Source: Tomitella gaofuii (GTDB lineage: Bacteria > Actinomycetota > Actinomycetes > Mycobacteriales > Mycobacteriaceae). Taken from it: a stretch of DNA of 64,000 nt. Position numbers and translations under genes: made by a program. The stretch lies in assembly GCF_014126825.1 (NCBI RefSeq), contig NZ_CP059900.1, forward strand, positions 4,230,954 to 4,294,953. Reading direction: 5' to 3'. The notes beneath the pieces are model-generated. The model saw nothing but the letters and a program-made list of their open reading frames with translations. It searched no databases and was not told the DNA's origin. Within the stretch, counting starts at the first letter, position 1. Every line of letters starts with the position of its first letter. Shown here one piece after another: positions 16,936 through 25,180 of this stretch.

Positions 16936-17814
16936 TCACGCCGCCGCGGGGCGCGTGCCGACGGCGGGGTCGAAGTACGGCCGGTCACCGTCCACCTCGA
17001 CGCGCCGCACGTGCCGGCGCTGCGGGAAGTGGTCGGCCGCGGCCCGGTGCATCGTGGAGCGCTCGTCCCAGATGGCGACGTCGCCCTCCTGCCATCGCCA
17101 CCGGCACTGGAAGCGTTCGTCGGCGACGTGTGCGCGGAGCATGCCCAGCAGCGCGTCGCTCTCGCGCGCGGCGAGCCCTCGGATGCGCCGCAGCGACTGG
17201 CCGCCGAGGAACAGCGCGCGACGGCCGGACACGGGGTGGGTGCGCACGATCGGATGGGTGAGCACCTGCGGGTAGGCGGCGTGCAGTCGTTCCACCGTCG
17301 CATGCGCTTCGGGGGACCCCTTGCCGCGCTGCAGGATCGATTCGACGATGCTTTCAGTCGTGTGCTCGCCGACGAGGCCGTCGACCAGGGTGCGGATCGG
17401 CGCGGACAACTCGTCATACGCCTCGAACATCGACGCCCACAACGTATCTCCGCCGTAGGGAGGGATCGTGACGCCACACAGCACGGCGTAGCCGGGGGGA
17501 GTCTCCGTCCAGCTCACGTCGGTATGCCAGATCTCGGCGGTGGGCGGCGAATCGGGCCCGTCCTCAATCGATTGCAGTGCAGGTTCGGTGACACCGCGCA
17601 GCCGGGCGAGCGGGTAGATGCTGGGGGTCCCGAGGCGCCGGGCCACGCTGAGCTGCTCGTCCGGAGTGAGGTGGGCACCGCGCACAAACACCACCTGGTG
17701 CTCGTGCAGCGCTTCGCTGACGCTCTCGAACTCGTCGTCACTGCAGGTGGCGAGCGAGACGCCCTCGAGCACGGCGCCAATGGTGGCGGTGACTCGTTCC
17801 GCTGTGAAGCTCAT
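16936..17814 (-). CDS. TauD/TfdA-family alpha-ketoglutarate-dependent dioxygenase
   Basis: A 292-residue non-haem Fe(II) enzyme. Iron ligands are in EIWHTDVSWTETPPGYAVL (His-x-Asp) and, near residue 265, the second His in STMHRAAADHFPQRRHVRRVEVDG, which also holds the Arg that binds 2-oxoglutarate. VVFVRGAHLTPDEQLSVARRLG is the conserved N-terminal element. The family hydroxylates taurine, alkylsulfates, 2,4-D and other acids, often releasing sulfite, sulfate or an aldehyde. The substrate is not predictable. It lies between the TetR gene and the binding lipoprotein on one strand, which suggests a shared substrate taken up and oxidised under TetR control. Confidence 0.9.
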   Translation of the reverse strand: MSFTAERVTATIGAVLEGVSLATCSDDEFESVSEALHEHQVVFVRGAHLTPDEQLSVARRLGTPSIYPLARLRGVTEPALQSIEDGPDSPPTAEIWHTDVSWTETPPGYAVLCGVTIPPYGGDTLWASMFEAYDELSAPIRTLVDGLVGEHTTESIVESILQRGKGSPEAHATVERLHAAYPQVLTHPIVRTHPVSGRRALFLGGQSLRRIRGLAARESDALLGMLRAHVADERFQCRWRWQEGDVAIWDERSTMHRAAADHFPQRRHVRRVEVDGDRPYFDPAVGTRPAAA

Positions 17815-17886
17815 AGAGGTTCCTTCTTCCGGGGAGGAGGTATCACCCGACCGGCACGACGCCGGACGGCCCGAAGGGGGTGGCGG

Positions 17887-18501
17887 CTATGCGGTGAGGC
17901 CGGCGGTGACCATGTCGACGAGGGTCGTGGACAGTGCGTCGAGTGTGCGGGGCCCGTAGTCGAGCCCCTCCTCGCGACGCGCCTCGTAGGCCGCGAAGGC
18001 GCCGACGATCATCTGGAACGCGGTGTCGATCCGCGCGTCGACGACGTCCGCCGGCAGGCCGCTCAAGGCGTGCCGCAGGCTGCGGATGATGCGCTGGTCG
18101 GCGGGCTCCAGGTGGTCGACGTCGTCGGAGCTGTAGTCGACGCGGGGCGTCATGCGGGCCGCGAACCGCGCATAGTCCGAGGCAGGCGGAGCTTCCCGCA
18201 GGTACTGGGCGTGCGGGAGCACGGAGACCTCGATGAGGGCGCGCACGTCCCCGGCACGCCCCTCGACCTCGAGCCTGTCAAGCAGGACGTTGCGGGTGGC
18301 GCTCATGCGGGCGCGGCGCCGACGGAACACTGCGCGCAGCAGGCCGTCGCGGCTGCCGAAGTAGTACTTGACGGCCGACATGTTGCTCTGCTCGGCCTCG
18401 CGCAGGATGTCGCGCAGCGAGACGTTCTCGGTGCCCTGCTCGAAGAAGGCTCGGTCGGCGACGCTGGCGATGCGCTCCGGTGCCGGTGTGTCCTGCGTCA
18501 T
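17887..18501 (-). CDS. TetR-family transcriptional regulator
   Basis: A 204-residue repressor. The N-terminal HTH is seen as RIASVADRAFFEQGTENVSLRDILREAEQSNMSAVKYYFGSRDGLLRAVF (residues about 10-60), where VKYYFGSRDGL is the classic helix-3/helix-4 signature. The C-terminal ligand domain is helical and unassigned. It is the first gene of the minus-strand group TetR, dioxygenase, binding lipoprotein, phosphatase, so it likely controls that group. The upstream region contains a TAAT...ATTA arrangement around 18504-18530, but the dyad is weak and was not called as an operator. Confidence 0.88.
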   Translation of the reverse strand: MTQDTPAPERIASVADRAFFEQGTENVSLRDILREAEQSNMSAVKYYFGSRDGLLRAVFRRRRARMSATRNVLLDRLEVEGRAGDVRALIEVSVLPHAQYLREAPPASDYARFAARMTPRVDYSSDDVDHLEPADQRIIRSLRHALSGLPADVVDARIDTAFQMIVGAFAAYEARREEGLDYGPRTLDALSTTLVDMVTAGLTA

Positions 18502-18866
18502 ATTAATGCACGGTATGAGACAGCGTATTAGTTGTCAACGATGAGAGCTGATGCCTTCGCCCGTCGACCGCGATCGCGCGCGGAATCCCGATGAGGACCC
18601 GCAACGCGGCGAGCCCGTCGGCGGTGCCCGGCCAATGCCGCTCGACTGTGCTACCTCCCGACCGTGTCATCACCCATCCGCAGGCGGAGGCCGACCATGA
18701 GGACGTCGTCGGTGGGACCACAGCAGGATCAGGCCGCGAGGACACCGATCAGGGTGTGCCGCCACATGCCCGAGACCGCCTCCGCGTCGGTGATCGGATC
18801 GCATCGGCGAGCATATCCGGCGCATGTGCGACGTCCCGATAGATATCGGTCGCCGCTTCGGGTACT
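18502..18866. other. Non-coding divergent spacer between tetR and the XRE module
   Basis: About 365 bases with no credible gene. The open frames here lack ribosome sites and family features. It must hold the promoters of the minus-strand TetR gene and the plus-strand XRE gene. Apart from the operator described separately at its right end, no strong dyad or promoter pair was identified. Confidence 0.5.
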
Positions 18867-18894
18867 CTGAATCATGAATCTGAATCTGATTCAG
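18867..18894 (+). promoter_or_regulatory. Palindromic operator for the XRE-ImmA-PIN module
   Basis: CTGAATC (18880-18886), T, GATTCAG (18888-18894) is a perfect 7+1+7 palindrome. Extra half-sites precede it: CTGAATC at 18867-18873 and ATGAATC at 18874-18880. It sits directly before AGGGGGTG, the ribosome site of the XRE gene, so a bound XRE dimer would block transcription or initiation. Autoregulation is inferred. Confidence 0.7.
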
Positions 18895-18906
18895 GGGGTG
18901 AATCCA

Positions 18907-19239
18907 GTGCCTTCCACCATCGGGGACGCAATCGAAAGCGCACGTGCCCGGGCCCAACTCTCTCAGCGGCAGCTTTCAGACCGCACCGGAATCTCGCAAT
19001 CGACCCTCAGCCGCATCGCTTCAGGCCAGCGCGTCGCGAAGATGGCCGAGGTCATCCAGATCGCCGCCGCGACGGGCTGCACGGTCGCGCAGCTCACGGG
19101 CATCGGCGCCGCCGAGCACGTGCAGTGCGCGGCTCGCGCCTCCAACGGCTCAGGAATGCAGGAGATGCGACAGCGCCTACTGCACTTCATCGAGCTCGAT
19201 GCATACCTGGACGACCAGTCGATTCCCCAGGCGCAGTGA
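18907..19239 (+). CDS. XRE-family HTH regulator (candidate antitoxin/repressor)
   Basis: A short Cro/CI-type DNA-binding protein. The HTH is IGDAIESARARAQLSQRQLSDRTGISQSTLSRIASGQRVAKMAEVIQIAAATG (about residues 4-56), followed by about 50 residues with a helical C-terminus (MQEMRQRLLHFIELDAYLDDQ). An ATG at 18874 would give 121 residues but would place the operator inside the gene. The GTG at 18907 has AGGGGGTG seven bases before it and is preferred (110 residues). The metalloprotease gene begins 13 bases after its stop. XRE plus ImmA/IrrE pairs are known from ICEBs1 ImmR/ImmA and from predicted toxin-antitoxin loci. Confidence 0.88.
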   Translation: MPSTIGDAIESARARAQLSQRQLSDRTGISQSTLSRIASGQRVAKMAEVIQIAAATGCTVAQLTGIGAAEHVQCAARASNGSGMQEMRQRLLHFIELDAYLDDQSIPQAQ

Positions 19240-19252
19240 GGCCTGCCCCACC

Positions 19253-20086
19253 ATGACAGCCGAACATGAAGCCGCGGACGCGGCCGCAAGGTTCCGCACC
19301 TCGCACGACCTGGGGCATCAGCCGCTCGGCGATCTCGTCGAGATCATCGAGCGGAACACCGGACACGACGTCGCCGTCATCGATGCACACCCGGATCAGC
19401 ACGGCCTCACCGTGCGTGACACCCGCCGTGGCACCGTCTTCATCGGGGTGGCTCGCACGACGCGGCCCATGCGTCAACGCAGCACCTTGGCACACGAGTT
19501 GGCACACGTGCTCTTCGGTGATTGGAGCACCGGCACGTTGGTGGGCAATCGCTCTCGTGCAGAAGTTCGAGCCGATGCTTTCGCACGACATCTGCTCCTC
19601 CCCGCTTACGGCCTGCAAGAGTTTCTCGGTGAGCATCACCCGGCGTCCGTGTCAGAGTTCTCCGCCGTCGTGCAGCATTTCCGCGTCTCCCCGGCGTTGG
19701 CAGCGATCACTCTGCATGAATGCAAGTACATCGACGGCACGACCAAGCAATCATGGATGTCGTCGCTCACCACTCCGGCACTTGCAACCAGATTCGGCTG
19801 GCTCGATCACTACCGATCACTGCAGAACGACTCGAACCGCACCCGGTCGCCACGCCGGCTGCTCGCCAGAGCGATCACCGGATATGAAGAGGGGGTCGTC
19901 TCCGGCCAGGTCATCGCTACTCTGCGAGGCATTTCCGTGGAGCAGGCCATCGACGAACTCGAGCGGGCGGGAATAATCCCACTCGAACACGATCCCGACT
20001 GGATGGCGGGCTCCGAATTGGACTTGCCACCCGCCGATTTCGGCTCTGGCGATGCGGGCCTCGACCACCGAGCCGAGTCCGAGTGA
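19253..20086 (+). CDS. ImmA/IrrE-family zinc metallopeptidase (COG2856)
   Basis: A 277-residue protein with the zinc site HELAH at residues 81-85 (TLAHELAHVLFGD) and a downstream EVRADAFARHLLLPAYGL stretch that gives the third ligand, Glu, in this family. The C-terminal 110 residues are a helical region with SVEQAIDELERAGIIPLEHDPDW. ImmA cleaves its cognate XRE repressor after a stress signal; IrrE/DdrO does the same in Deinococcus. By analogy the target here is the upstream XRE protein. The start is unambiguous, since the open frame further upstream overlaps the XRE gene in another frame. Its stop overlaps the next start as GTGA, so the nuclease gene is translationally coupled. Confidence 0.88.
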   Translation: MTAEHEAADAAARFRTSHDLGHQPLGDLVEIIERNTGHDVAVIDAHPDQHGLTVRDTRRGTVFIGVARTTRPMRQRSTLAHELAHVLFGDWSTGTLVGNRSRAEVRADAFARHLLLPAYGLQEFLGEHHPASVSEFSAVVQHFRVSPALAAITLHECKYIDGTTKQSWMSSLTTPALATRFGWLDHYRSLQNDSNRTRSPRRLLARAITGYEEGVVSGQVIATLRGISVEQAIDELERAGIIPLEHDPDWMAGSELDLPPADFGSGDAGLDHRAESE

Positions 20087-20700
20087 CCGGGCGTCCCATC
20101 ATGGATGCCGGTCCTGGCATCAATTTCCTATCCCTGCACAGGGAGCGACTCCTCTTTGACACCATGGGGCCGTTGAGTGTCCCCGAGACCGTGGAAACCG
20201 AGATTCTCCGTAAGGCTCGCCAGGAGCCACGCTTCCGCGCAGCCGGGACGGTATGGAGCAAGCTTCCAGCGCGGCTCATGGAGATACTGTCCGATGACGT
20301 GACCCCGGAACTCGCTGCCGCTGTCCAGCGTATTTCCAACGTCTCGTTCGACCAGCGTATGCACTCCGGCAGAGACCTCGGCGAAACGATGGTCATCGCG
20401 CACGCCGCAGTGGCCGCCGATGCAGGTGAGGACGTTATCATCCTCATCGACGACGGCGAAGGCTGCCGCATCGCCTCAAGGGAGGCCCGCCGGCTGCAGC
20501 GCGCTCGCGCCGCGGGACGAACGGCGGGAAGTATCAGGCTCGCGCGCACAGCCACCGTCCTCGAAGGCGCCGCCGGCACGAAACATCTTCCGGATAAGGC
20601 CACCATGCGTGATCTCTACTCGCGGTTGAGAACCCTGGACGACGGTCTTCCACCACTGGAAGCCACTGAACTCCTGTCGTTGCACTGCTGGCAGCGATAG
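20083..20700 (+). CDS. PIN-domain-like protein (candidate RNase toxin/effector)
   Basis: A 205-residue protein with the layout of a PIN nuclease: an early acidic residue in IMDAGPGINFLSL (Asp8), VPETVETEILRKA (Glu), RDLGETMVIAHAAVA (Glu) and IILIDDGEGCRIASREARRL (Asp-Asp). These four blocks match the acidic tetrad of PIN domains, and the DD-x-x-G-x-R-x-A motif is close to DUF3368-type proteins. The N-terminus may be at GTG 20083, which overlaps the protease stop, or the nearby ATG at 20101. PIN proteins cleave RNA and are commonly toxins. Here it is the last gene of a regulator-protease-nuclease cassette. The exact PIN subfamily is uncertain. Confidence 0.75.
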   Translation: MTGRPIMDAGPGINFLSLHRERLLFDTMGPLSVPETVETEILRKARQEPRFRAAGTVWSKLPARLMEILSDDVTPELAAAVQRISNVSFDQRMHSGRDLGETMVIAHAAVAADAGEDVIILIDDGEGCRIASREARRLQRARAAGRTAGSIRLARTATVLEGAAGTKHLPDKATMRDLYSRLRTLDDGLPPLEATELLSLHCWQR

Positions 20701-20786
20701 GCGGTGGCGCCTCATCCCGCACTCGCACCATGCAACATCAATCGCAGTTCAACGGCCGATGGCCGTAGCCTTCCAACCGTAACCGC

Positions 20787-21548
20787 TCAGTGCCACTCGA
20801 AGGGGCGCCCGGAGGACAGCGCCCCGTCGACCACATACGCCTGGCCGGACAGGTAGGACGCGTCGTCGCTACACAGGAACGCGGCCATCGAGGCGACGTC
20901 CGACGGCTCCGCCAGCCGGTTGTCCAGCGGCATCTTGCCCGTCATGCCCGCGCGCACGGCGGCCGGGTCGGACTGGCTGTCGAAGTACTGCTCCGTCATG
21001 TCGGTCCGCACGTAGCCGGGGCAGATTGCGACCGCGCGCAGCCCGTCCCGCCCGTGGTCGAGCGCCATGCACCGCGTCAGCTGCAGCACCGCGGCCTTGG
21101 AGGCCGAGTACACGGCCAGGTCAGGTTCGGCCCAGTACGCGTTGATCGACGCCTGGTTCACGATGACGCCCCGCGTCTCGATAAGGTGCGGGATGGCCGC
21201 CTTCGACACCAGGAAGACGCCCTTGACGTTGACGTCCATCACCAGGTCCCACTCCTTCTCCGTGGTCTCCGGAACGGACTTCTCCACCTCGGTGCCCGCG
21301 TTGTTCACGACGATGTCGAGCCGGCCGTGGCGCTCCACGATCGAGGCGACTACCGATTCCACAGATTCGGGCGACGTGACGTCGATGTGTTCGAAGGCGA
21401 TGTCGGGCCGATCATCGTAGGTCGGCTCGATGATGCTGGCATTGACGACAGTCGCTCCGTCGTCGGCGAGGCGGCGGGCGATCGCCTCGCCGATTCCGCG
21501 GCTCGCGCCGGTGACGAGGGCGATCTTTCCGGCCAGACGATCAGACAT
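20787..21548 (-). CDS. SDR-family oxidoreductase (cluster copy 1)
   Basis: A 253-residue classical short-chain dehydrogenase. It has the NAD(P) site LVTGASRGIGEAIARRL, the NNAG motif (IVVNNAGTEVEK), a catalytic Ser in NQASINAYWAE, and Tyr/Lys in AVYSASKAAVLQL. The C-terminus (DDASYLSGQAYVVDGALSSG) is typical. The ATG at 21548 follows GAGGAG at seven bases; the longer frame was not used. It is the last gene of the eight-gene minus-strand catabolic group and resembles the other SDR at 27622, sharing the NAYWAEP/DGFWAEP stretch. It may oxidise a hydroxyl on the substrate or on a cleavage product. Confidence 0.9.
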   Translation of the reverse strand: MSDRLAGKIALVTGASRGIGEAIARRLADDGATVVNASIIEPTYDDRPDIAFEHIDVTSPESVESVVASIVERHGRLDIVVNNAGTEVEKSVPETTEKEWDLVMDVNVKGVFLVSKAAIPHLIETRGVIVNQASINAYWAEPDLAVYSASKAAVLQLTRCMALDHGRDGLRAVAICPGYVRTDMTEQYFDSQSDPAAVRAGMTGKMPLDNRLAEPSDVASMAAFLCSDDASYLSGQAYVVDGALSSGRPFEWH

Positions 21549-21632
21549 GGTTACTCCTCGGCGAGTGGAATCGATGGTGGGATTCTGTTGGGGTGGATTG
21601 TGATCGGGCAGCGGGAGCATCAGTAGGTCACT

Positions 21633-23612
21633 TCAGATGACCCACGCCGCCTTGAGGCCCTCGAGGACCGCCTCTTCGACGGTCCGGGGGGCAACGCAGT
21701 CGCCGATGGACACGATGTCGCAGCTCAGCGGTTCGAGCTCCGCGGCCAGCCCGTCCTCGGGCAGCGGGCCCAAGGCGAACACAGTCGCGGCGACACCGTC
21801 GACCATCACTGGCTTCGAGCTGAGCCGATGTTGCAAATACACGGTGTCCTCGTCGACACCCATGACCCGCACGTTCGGGATCACTTCGACACCGGCGGAG
21901 TGCGCGGCGGCGATCATCTCGTCGCGCACATACTGCTGCAGCATTTCGCCGGCCATGTAGCCGTCGACGCACAACGTCACCTTGCGGCCTCGCCGGGCGA
22001 GCATCTGCGCCACACCCAGGCCCGTCCAGTCGCAACGCCAATCAGCGACGACGACCCGGCCGGCGGGCACCTCGGCACCCGCGATCACGTCGGACGACTC
22101 GAGGATCACTGGATCGTCGAGGATCTCCACCTCCGGCTGCCGCGCGACGACCCCCGTCGCCAGCACCACAGTGTCCGGGTTCTCGGCCCGCACCAGGTCG
22201 GCGTCGACGCGCCTGCGGGTCACGATCTTCACCCCCGCACGCTCGGCTTCGCCGATGAGGTTCGTCGCCGCCCCGCCGAACTCGGCACGGCCCGGAAGCT
22301 GTTCGGCGAGGAGAACCTGGCCGCCCACTCGGCGTTCCGCCTCATACAACGTCACGTCGTGGCCGCGCTGTGCCGCGACGGTCGCCGCCTTGAGGCCCCC
22401 TGGTCCGCCGCCGACGACCATGACCGACTTGCGTCGGAGCGTCGGATTCGGTAGATCGTAGACGAGCTCACGCCCCGTCTCGGGCCGTTGGATGCACGAG
22501 ATCGGGTGGCCCGTGTGGTGGTGCCCGATGCACGCCTGGTTGCAGCCGATGCACGCTCGGATGGAGTCCAGCTCGCCGGCCTCCGCCTTGTTCGGCATCT
22601 CCGGGTCGCAGATCAGCGCCCGCGTCATCGCGCAAGCGTCGGTCAGGTCCTGCTCGAGCAGCGTTTCGGCGTCTTGCGGCTGGTTGATGCGGCCGGCGAC
22701 CATCACCGGGATCGCCACCTTCTCCTTGACCCGTCCTGAAAGGGGCGCGGTGTATCCCACCGCCTGCGACATCGGCGGGACGATGTGCACCGATCCGCCG
22801 AGCGTCGACGAGGTGCCGGCGGTGACGCTGATGTAGTCGAGCATCCCCTCCGAGTCGAGGTCAGCGCACACCTGGACCGTCTCATCGACCGTCAGGCCGT
22901 CGTCGGACATCTCGTCTCCGGAGATCCGCAGGCCGACGACGAAGTCCCGCCCCACCCGGCCGCGCACCTCGGCGACGACCTCGCGGAGGAACCGAATCCG
23001 ATTGTCGTAGCTGCCGCCGTACTCGTCGGTGCGTTGATTGAGCCGCGGGTTGAGGAACTGGGCAGGTAGATAGCCGTGGCTCGCCACGATCTCGGCGCCG
23101 TCCAGCCCACCTTTGAGCATCCGCTCCGCGCCGTCGGCGTACCCGTCGACGACCTCGCGGATCAATGGGCGCGGCATGGCCGCCGGAACCGAATGGAACC
23201 GGTCGTTAATCGCATTCGACGCCGAGTACGTGACCGGCCTCGACCCATCGAGCGATTCCATGATCTCGCGGCCGGGGTGGAAGACCTGGCCGAACACCTT
23301 GCAGTCGTATGGCCGGACCGCCTGCGCGATCCGCCGATATCCGGCGATCGCCGAATCGTCGGTCGCCATCAGCATGTGCGTCGTGTACTGGGCAGTCTCG
23401 TGGATGCCGCTGACCTGCAGCACGATGAGGCCGACTCCGCCGGCCGCACGCGCACGGTGGTATGCGACCAGCTGATCGGTGACTGCGCCGCCATCGGACA
23501 TGCCGGTGTCGTGCCCGGACGAGACGATGCGATTCTTGATCGTCGTCGATCCGATTCGCAGGGGAGAGGACAAGAGGGGGAACCGCGTGGTCTGACGCGT
23601 CGGTGCGGACAA
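21633..23612 (-). CDS. Iron-sulfur flavoprotein of the TMADH / 2,4-dienoyl-CoA reductase / OYE family
   Basis: A 659-residue protein with two parts. The N-terminal TIM barrel binds FMN (LSSPLRIGSTTIKNRIVSSGHDTG, FGQVFHPGRE, LNQRTDEYGGSYDNRIRFL). A four-Cys cluster motif (C-x2-C-x3-C-x11-C, near residues 342-361) matches the [4Fe-4S] site of the family. The C-terminal part has VMVVGGGPGGLKAATVAAQRGHDVTLYE for a second nucleotide. TMADH carries a cysteinyl-FMN Cys; here the matching position reads SGHDTG, so that covalent link is absent. Possible roles are N-demethylation of a methylated amine, as in DgcA/StcD-type enzymes, or enoate reduction. The catabolic context favours the former. Confidence 0.85.
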   Translation of the reverse strand: MSAPTRQTTRFPLLSSPLRIGSTTIKNRIVSSGHDTGMSDGGAVTDQLVAYHRARAAGGVGLIVLQVSGIHETAQYTTHMLMATDDSAIAGYRRIAQAVRPYDCKVFGQVFHPGREIMESLDGSRPVTYSASNAINDRFHSVPAAMPRPLIREVVDGYADGAERMLKGGLDGAEIVASHGYLPAQFLNPRLNQRTDEYGGSYDNRIRFLREVVAEVRGRVGRDFVVGLRISGDEMSDDGLTVDETVQVCADLDSEGMLDYISVTAGTSSTLGGSVHIVPPMSQAVGYTAPLSGRVKEKVAIPVMVAGRINQPQDAETLLEQDLTDACAMTRALICDPEMPNKAEAGELDSIRACIGCNQACIGHHHTGHPISCIQRPETGRELVYDLPNPTLRRKSVMVVGGGPGGLKAATVAAQRGHDVTLYEAERRVGGQVLLAEQLPGRAEFGGAATNLIGEAERAGVKIVTRRRVDADLVRAENPDTVVLATGVVARQPEVEILDDPVILESSDVIAGAEVPAGRVVVADWRCDWTGLGVAQMLARRGRKVTLCVDGYMAGEMLQQYVRDEMIAAAHSAGVEVIPNVRVMGVDEDTVYLQHRLSSKPVMVDGVAATVFALGPLPEDGLAAELEPLSCDIVSIGDCVAPRTVEEAVLEGLKAAWVI

Positions 23613-23650
23613 GGTGTGCTCCGTTCAAAGTCTGTGTATGCGGCGGCGCG

Positions 23651-25105
23651 TCAGCCGAGCCTGATCATCACGTGCTTGACCCGCGTGTAGTCCTCGAGGG
23701 AGTACATCGACTGGTCCTTGCCGTAGCCGGAAGCCTTGAAACCGCCCCAGGGCATCTCCGCGGCCATCGGCATATGGTCGTTGATCCAGACCGTGCCGGT
23801 CTCGAGCACGCGCGACGCCGTCATCGCCGTGTCTATGTTCCGGGTGAACACCGACGACGCGAGGCCGTAGGGCGTGTCGTTGGCGAGCGCGAACACGTCC
23901 GTGTCGTCGTCGAACGGCTGGATGTCGACCACGGGGCCGAAGACCTCGGTTCGCGCGAGGTGATGATCGTTTCCGACGCCGGTGAGCACGGTCGGCTCCA
24001 CGAACGCGCCGCATCCGGCCAGCGCCCGGCCGCCCGTCGCCACCTCCGCGCCTTCCTCCACCGCACGGTTGACGAGGTCGAGCACCTCGCCCTGTCGCGC
24101 CTCGTAGGCCACGGGGCCCATCTCGACGCCGTCGTCCGCCATAGGGTCTCCCACGGACAGTGATTCCGCCCGGCCTACCAGCTCTTCCAGGAGACGGTCG
24201 TAGACGCTGCGGTGCGCGAACACCCGCGCCGCGGCACCGCAGTCCTGGCCGGAATTCCAGAAGCTGCCCACCTTGAGGATCTCCGCCGTCGCCACGGGAT
24301 CCGCGTCGCCGAACACGATCACCGGGGCCTTGCCGCCGAGCTCGAGGTGCACGTGCTTCAGCGTGTCCGCAGCCCTGGCCGCGATCCGCTTGCCCGTCGC
24401 CGTGCCCCCGGTCATCGACACGATCCCCACCTCGGGGCTGTCGACCAGCGCATTCCCCACCTGCGAGCCGGAGCCGAACACCGTGTTAATCACGCCCGCC
24501 GGCGCCACGTCGCGGATCAGCGCGGCCAATCGCAGCGCGGTGAGCGGCGTTTGCGAGGCCGGCTTGAGGACGACCGTGTTCCCCGCCGCCAGGGACGCGC
24601 CCAGTTTCCACGCAGTGATCATCAGCGGATAGTTCCAGGCGGAGATGAGCCCGGCGACGCCGATCGGCTCGCGGCGGATCAAGGACGTGTATCCGTCGGC
24701 GTATTCGGCGGCCGCCTTGCCTTCGAGGTTGCGCGCCGCGCCCGCGAAGTAGCGGAAGCAGTCCGCGGCGCCGGCCACTTCCTCGGCGGATGCGACGAGA
24801 GGTTTGCCCACGTTCAGGCTCTCCAGGTGGGAGAGGCATGCGGCGTCCGCGTCGATGGCGGCCGCGATGTCGAGCAACACCTCGGCGCGGCGAGCGGGGG
24901 TGGCCGACCTCCAGGTGCTGAAGGCGCGGCGGGCGGCGTCGATCGCCGCGTGGGTGTCGGCCGACGTGGCCGACGCGAGTTCGACGATCGTCTCGCCCGT
25001 GGCCGGCGCCAGGACGGCAAGCTTGTCCCCGGACATGTCGGCGAACGCGCCGTCTACGACGCTCCGGAGGCTGTCGAAGTCGAAAGTGAAGGGAGGGGTG
25101 ATCAT
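23651..25105 (-). CDS. Aldehyde dehydrogenase, betaine/aminobutyraldehyde-type (copy 1)
   Basis: A 484-residue NAD(P)-dependent enzyme. The catalytic Cys lies in FWNSGQDCGAAARVFAH (about residue 283), the general-base Glu in HLELGGKAPVIVF, and the cofactor loop in SMTGGTATGKRIAA. The C-terminal MPWGGFKASGYGKDQSMYSLEDYTRVKHVMIRL is typical of gamma-aminobutyraldehyde and betaine-aldehyde dehydrogenases. It lies between the reductase and iron-sulfur flavoprotein genes, spaced 38-75 bases from each. In this cluster a trimethylamino-aldehyde or the aldehyde released by the Rieske oxygenase is a reasonable substrate; the assignment is by context. Confidence 0.88.
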   Translation of the reverse strand: MITPPFTFDFDSLRSVVDGAFADMSGDKLAVLAPATGETIVELASATSADTHAAIDAARRAFSTWRSATPARRAEVLLDIAAAIDADAACLSHLESLNVGKPLVASAEEVAGAADCFRYFAGAARNLEGKAAAEYADGYTSLIRREPIGVAGLISAWNYPLMITAWKLGASLAAGNTVVLKPASQTPLTALRLAALIRDVAPAGVINTVFGSGSQVGNALVDSPEVGIVSMTGGTATGKRIAARAADTLKHVHLELGGKAPVIVFGDADPVATAEILKVGSFWNSGQDCGAAARVFAHRSVYDRLLEELVGRAESLSVGDPMADDGVEMGPVAYEARQGEVLDLVNRAVEEGAEVATGGRALAGCGAFVEPTVLTGVGNDHHLARTEVFGPVVDIQPFDDDTDVFALANDTPYGLASSVFTRNIDTAMTASRVLETGTVWINDHMPMAAEMPWGGFKASGYGKDQSMYSLEDYTRVKHVMIRLG

Positions 25106-25180
25106 CGGTTCGTCCGTTTCTGCGCCGGCGGGGTGCGCCGGCGCTGAAGGGTGAGCGCGGGATGGGCAGGGGCGGGAAAG

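Noticed and set aside
16333-18531. A 732-residue plus-strand frame opposite the binding lipoprotein, TauD and TetR genes.
   Set aside because: It runs over three well-supported genes and has no recognisable motif.
18503-18745. An 80-residue minus-strand frame just upstream of the TetR gene.
   Set aside because: No ribosome site or family features. It lies in the divergent promoter region.
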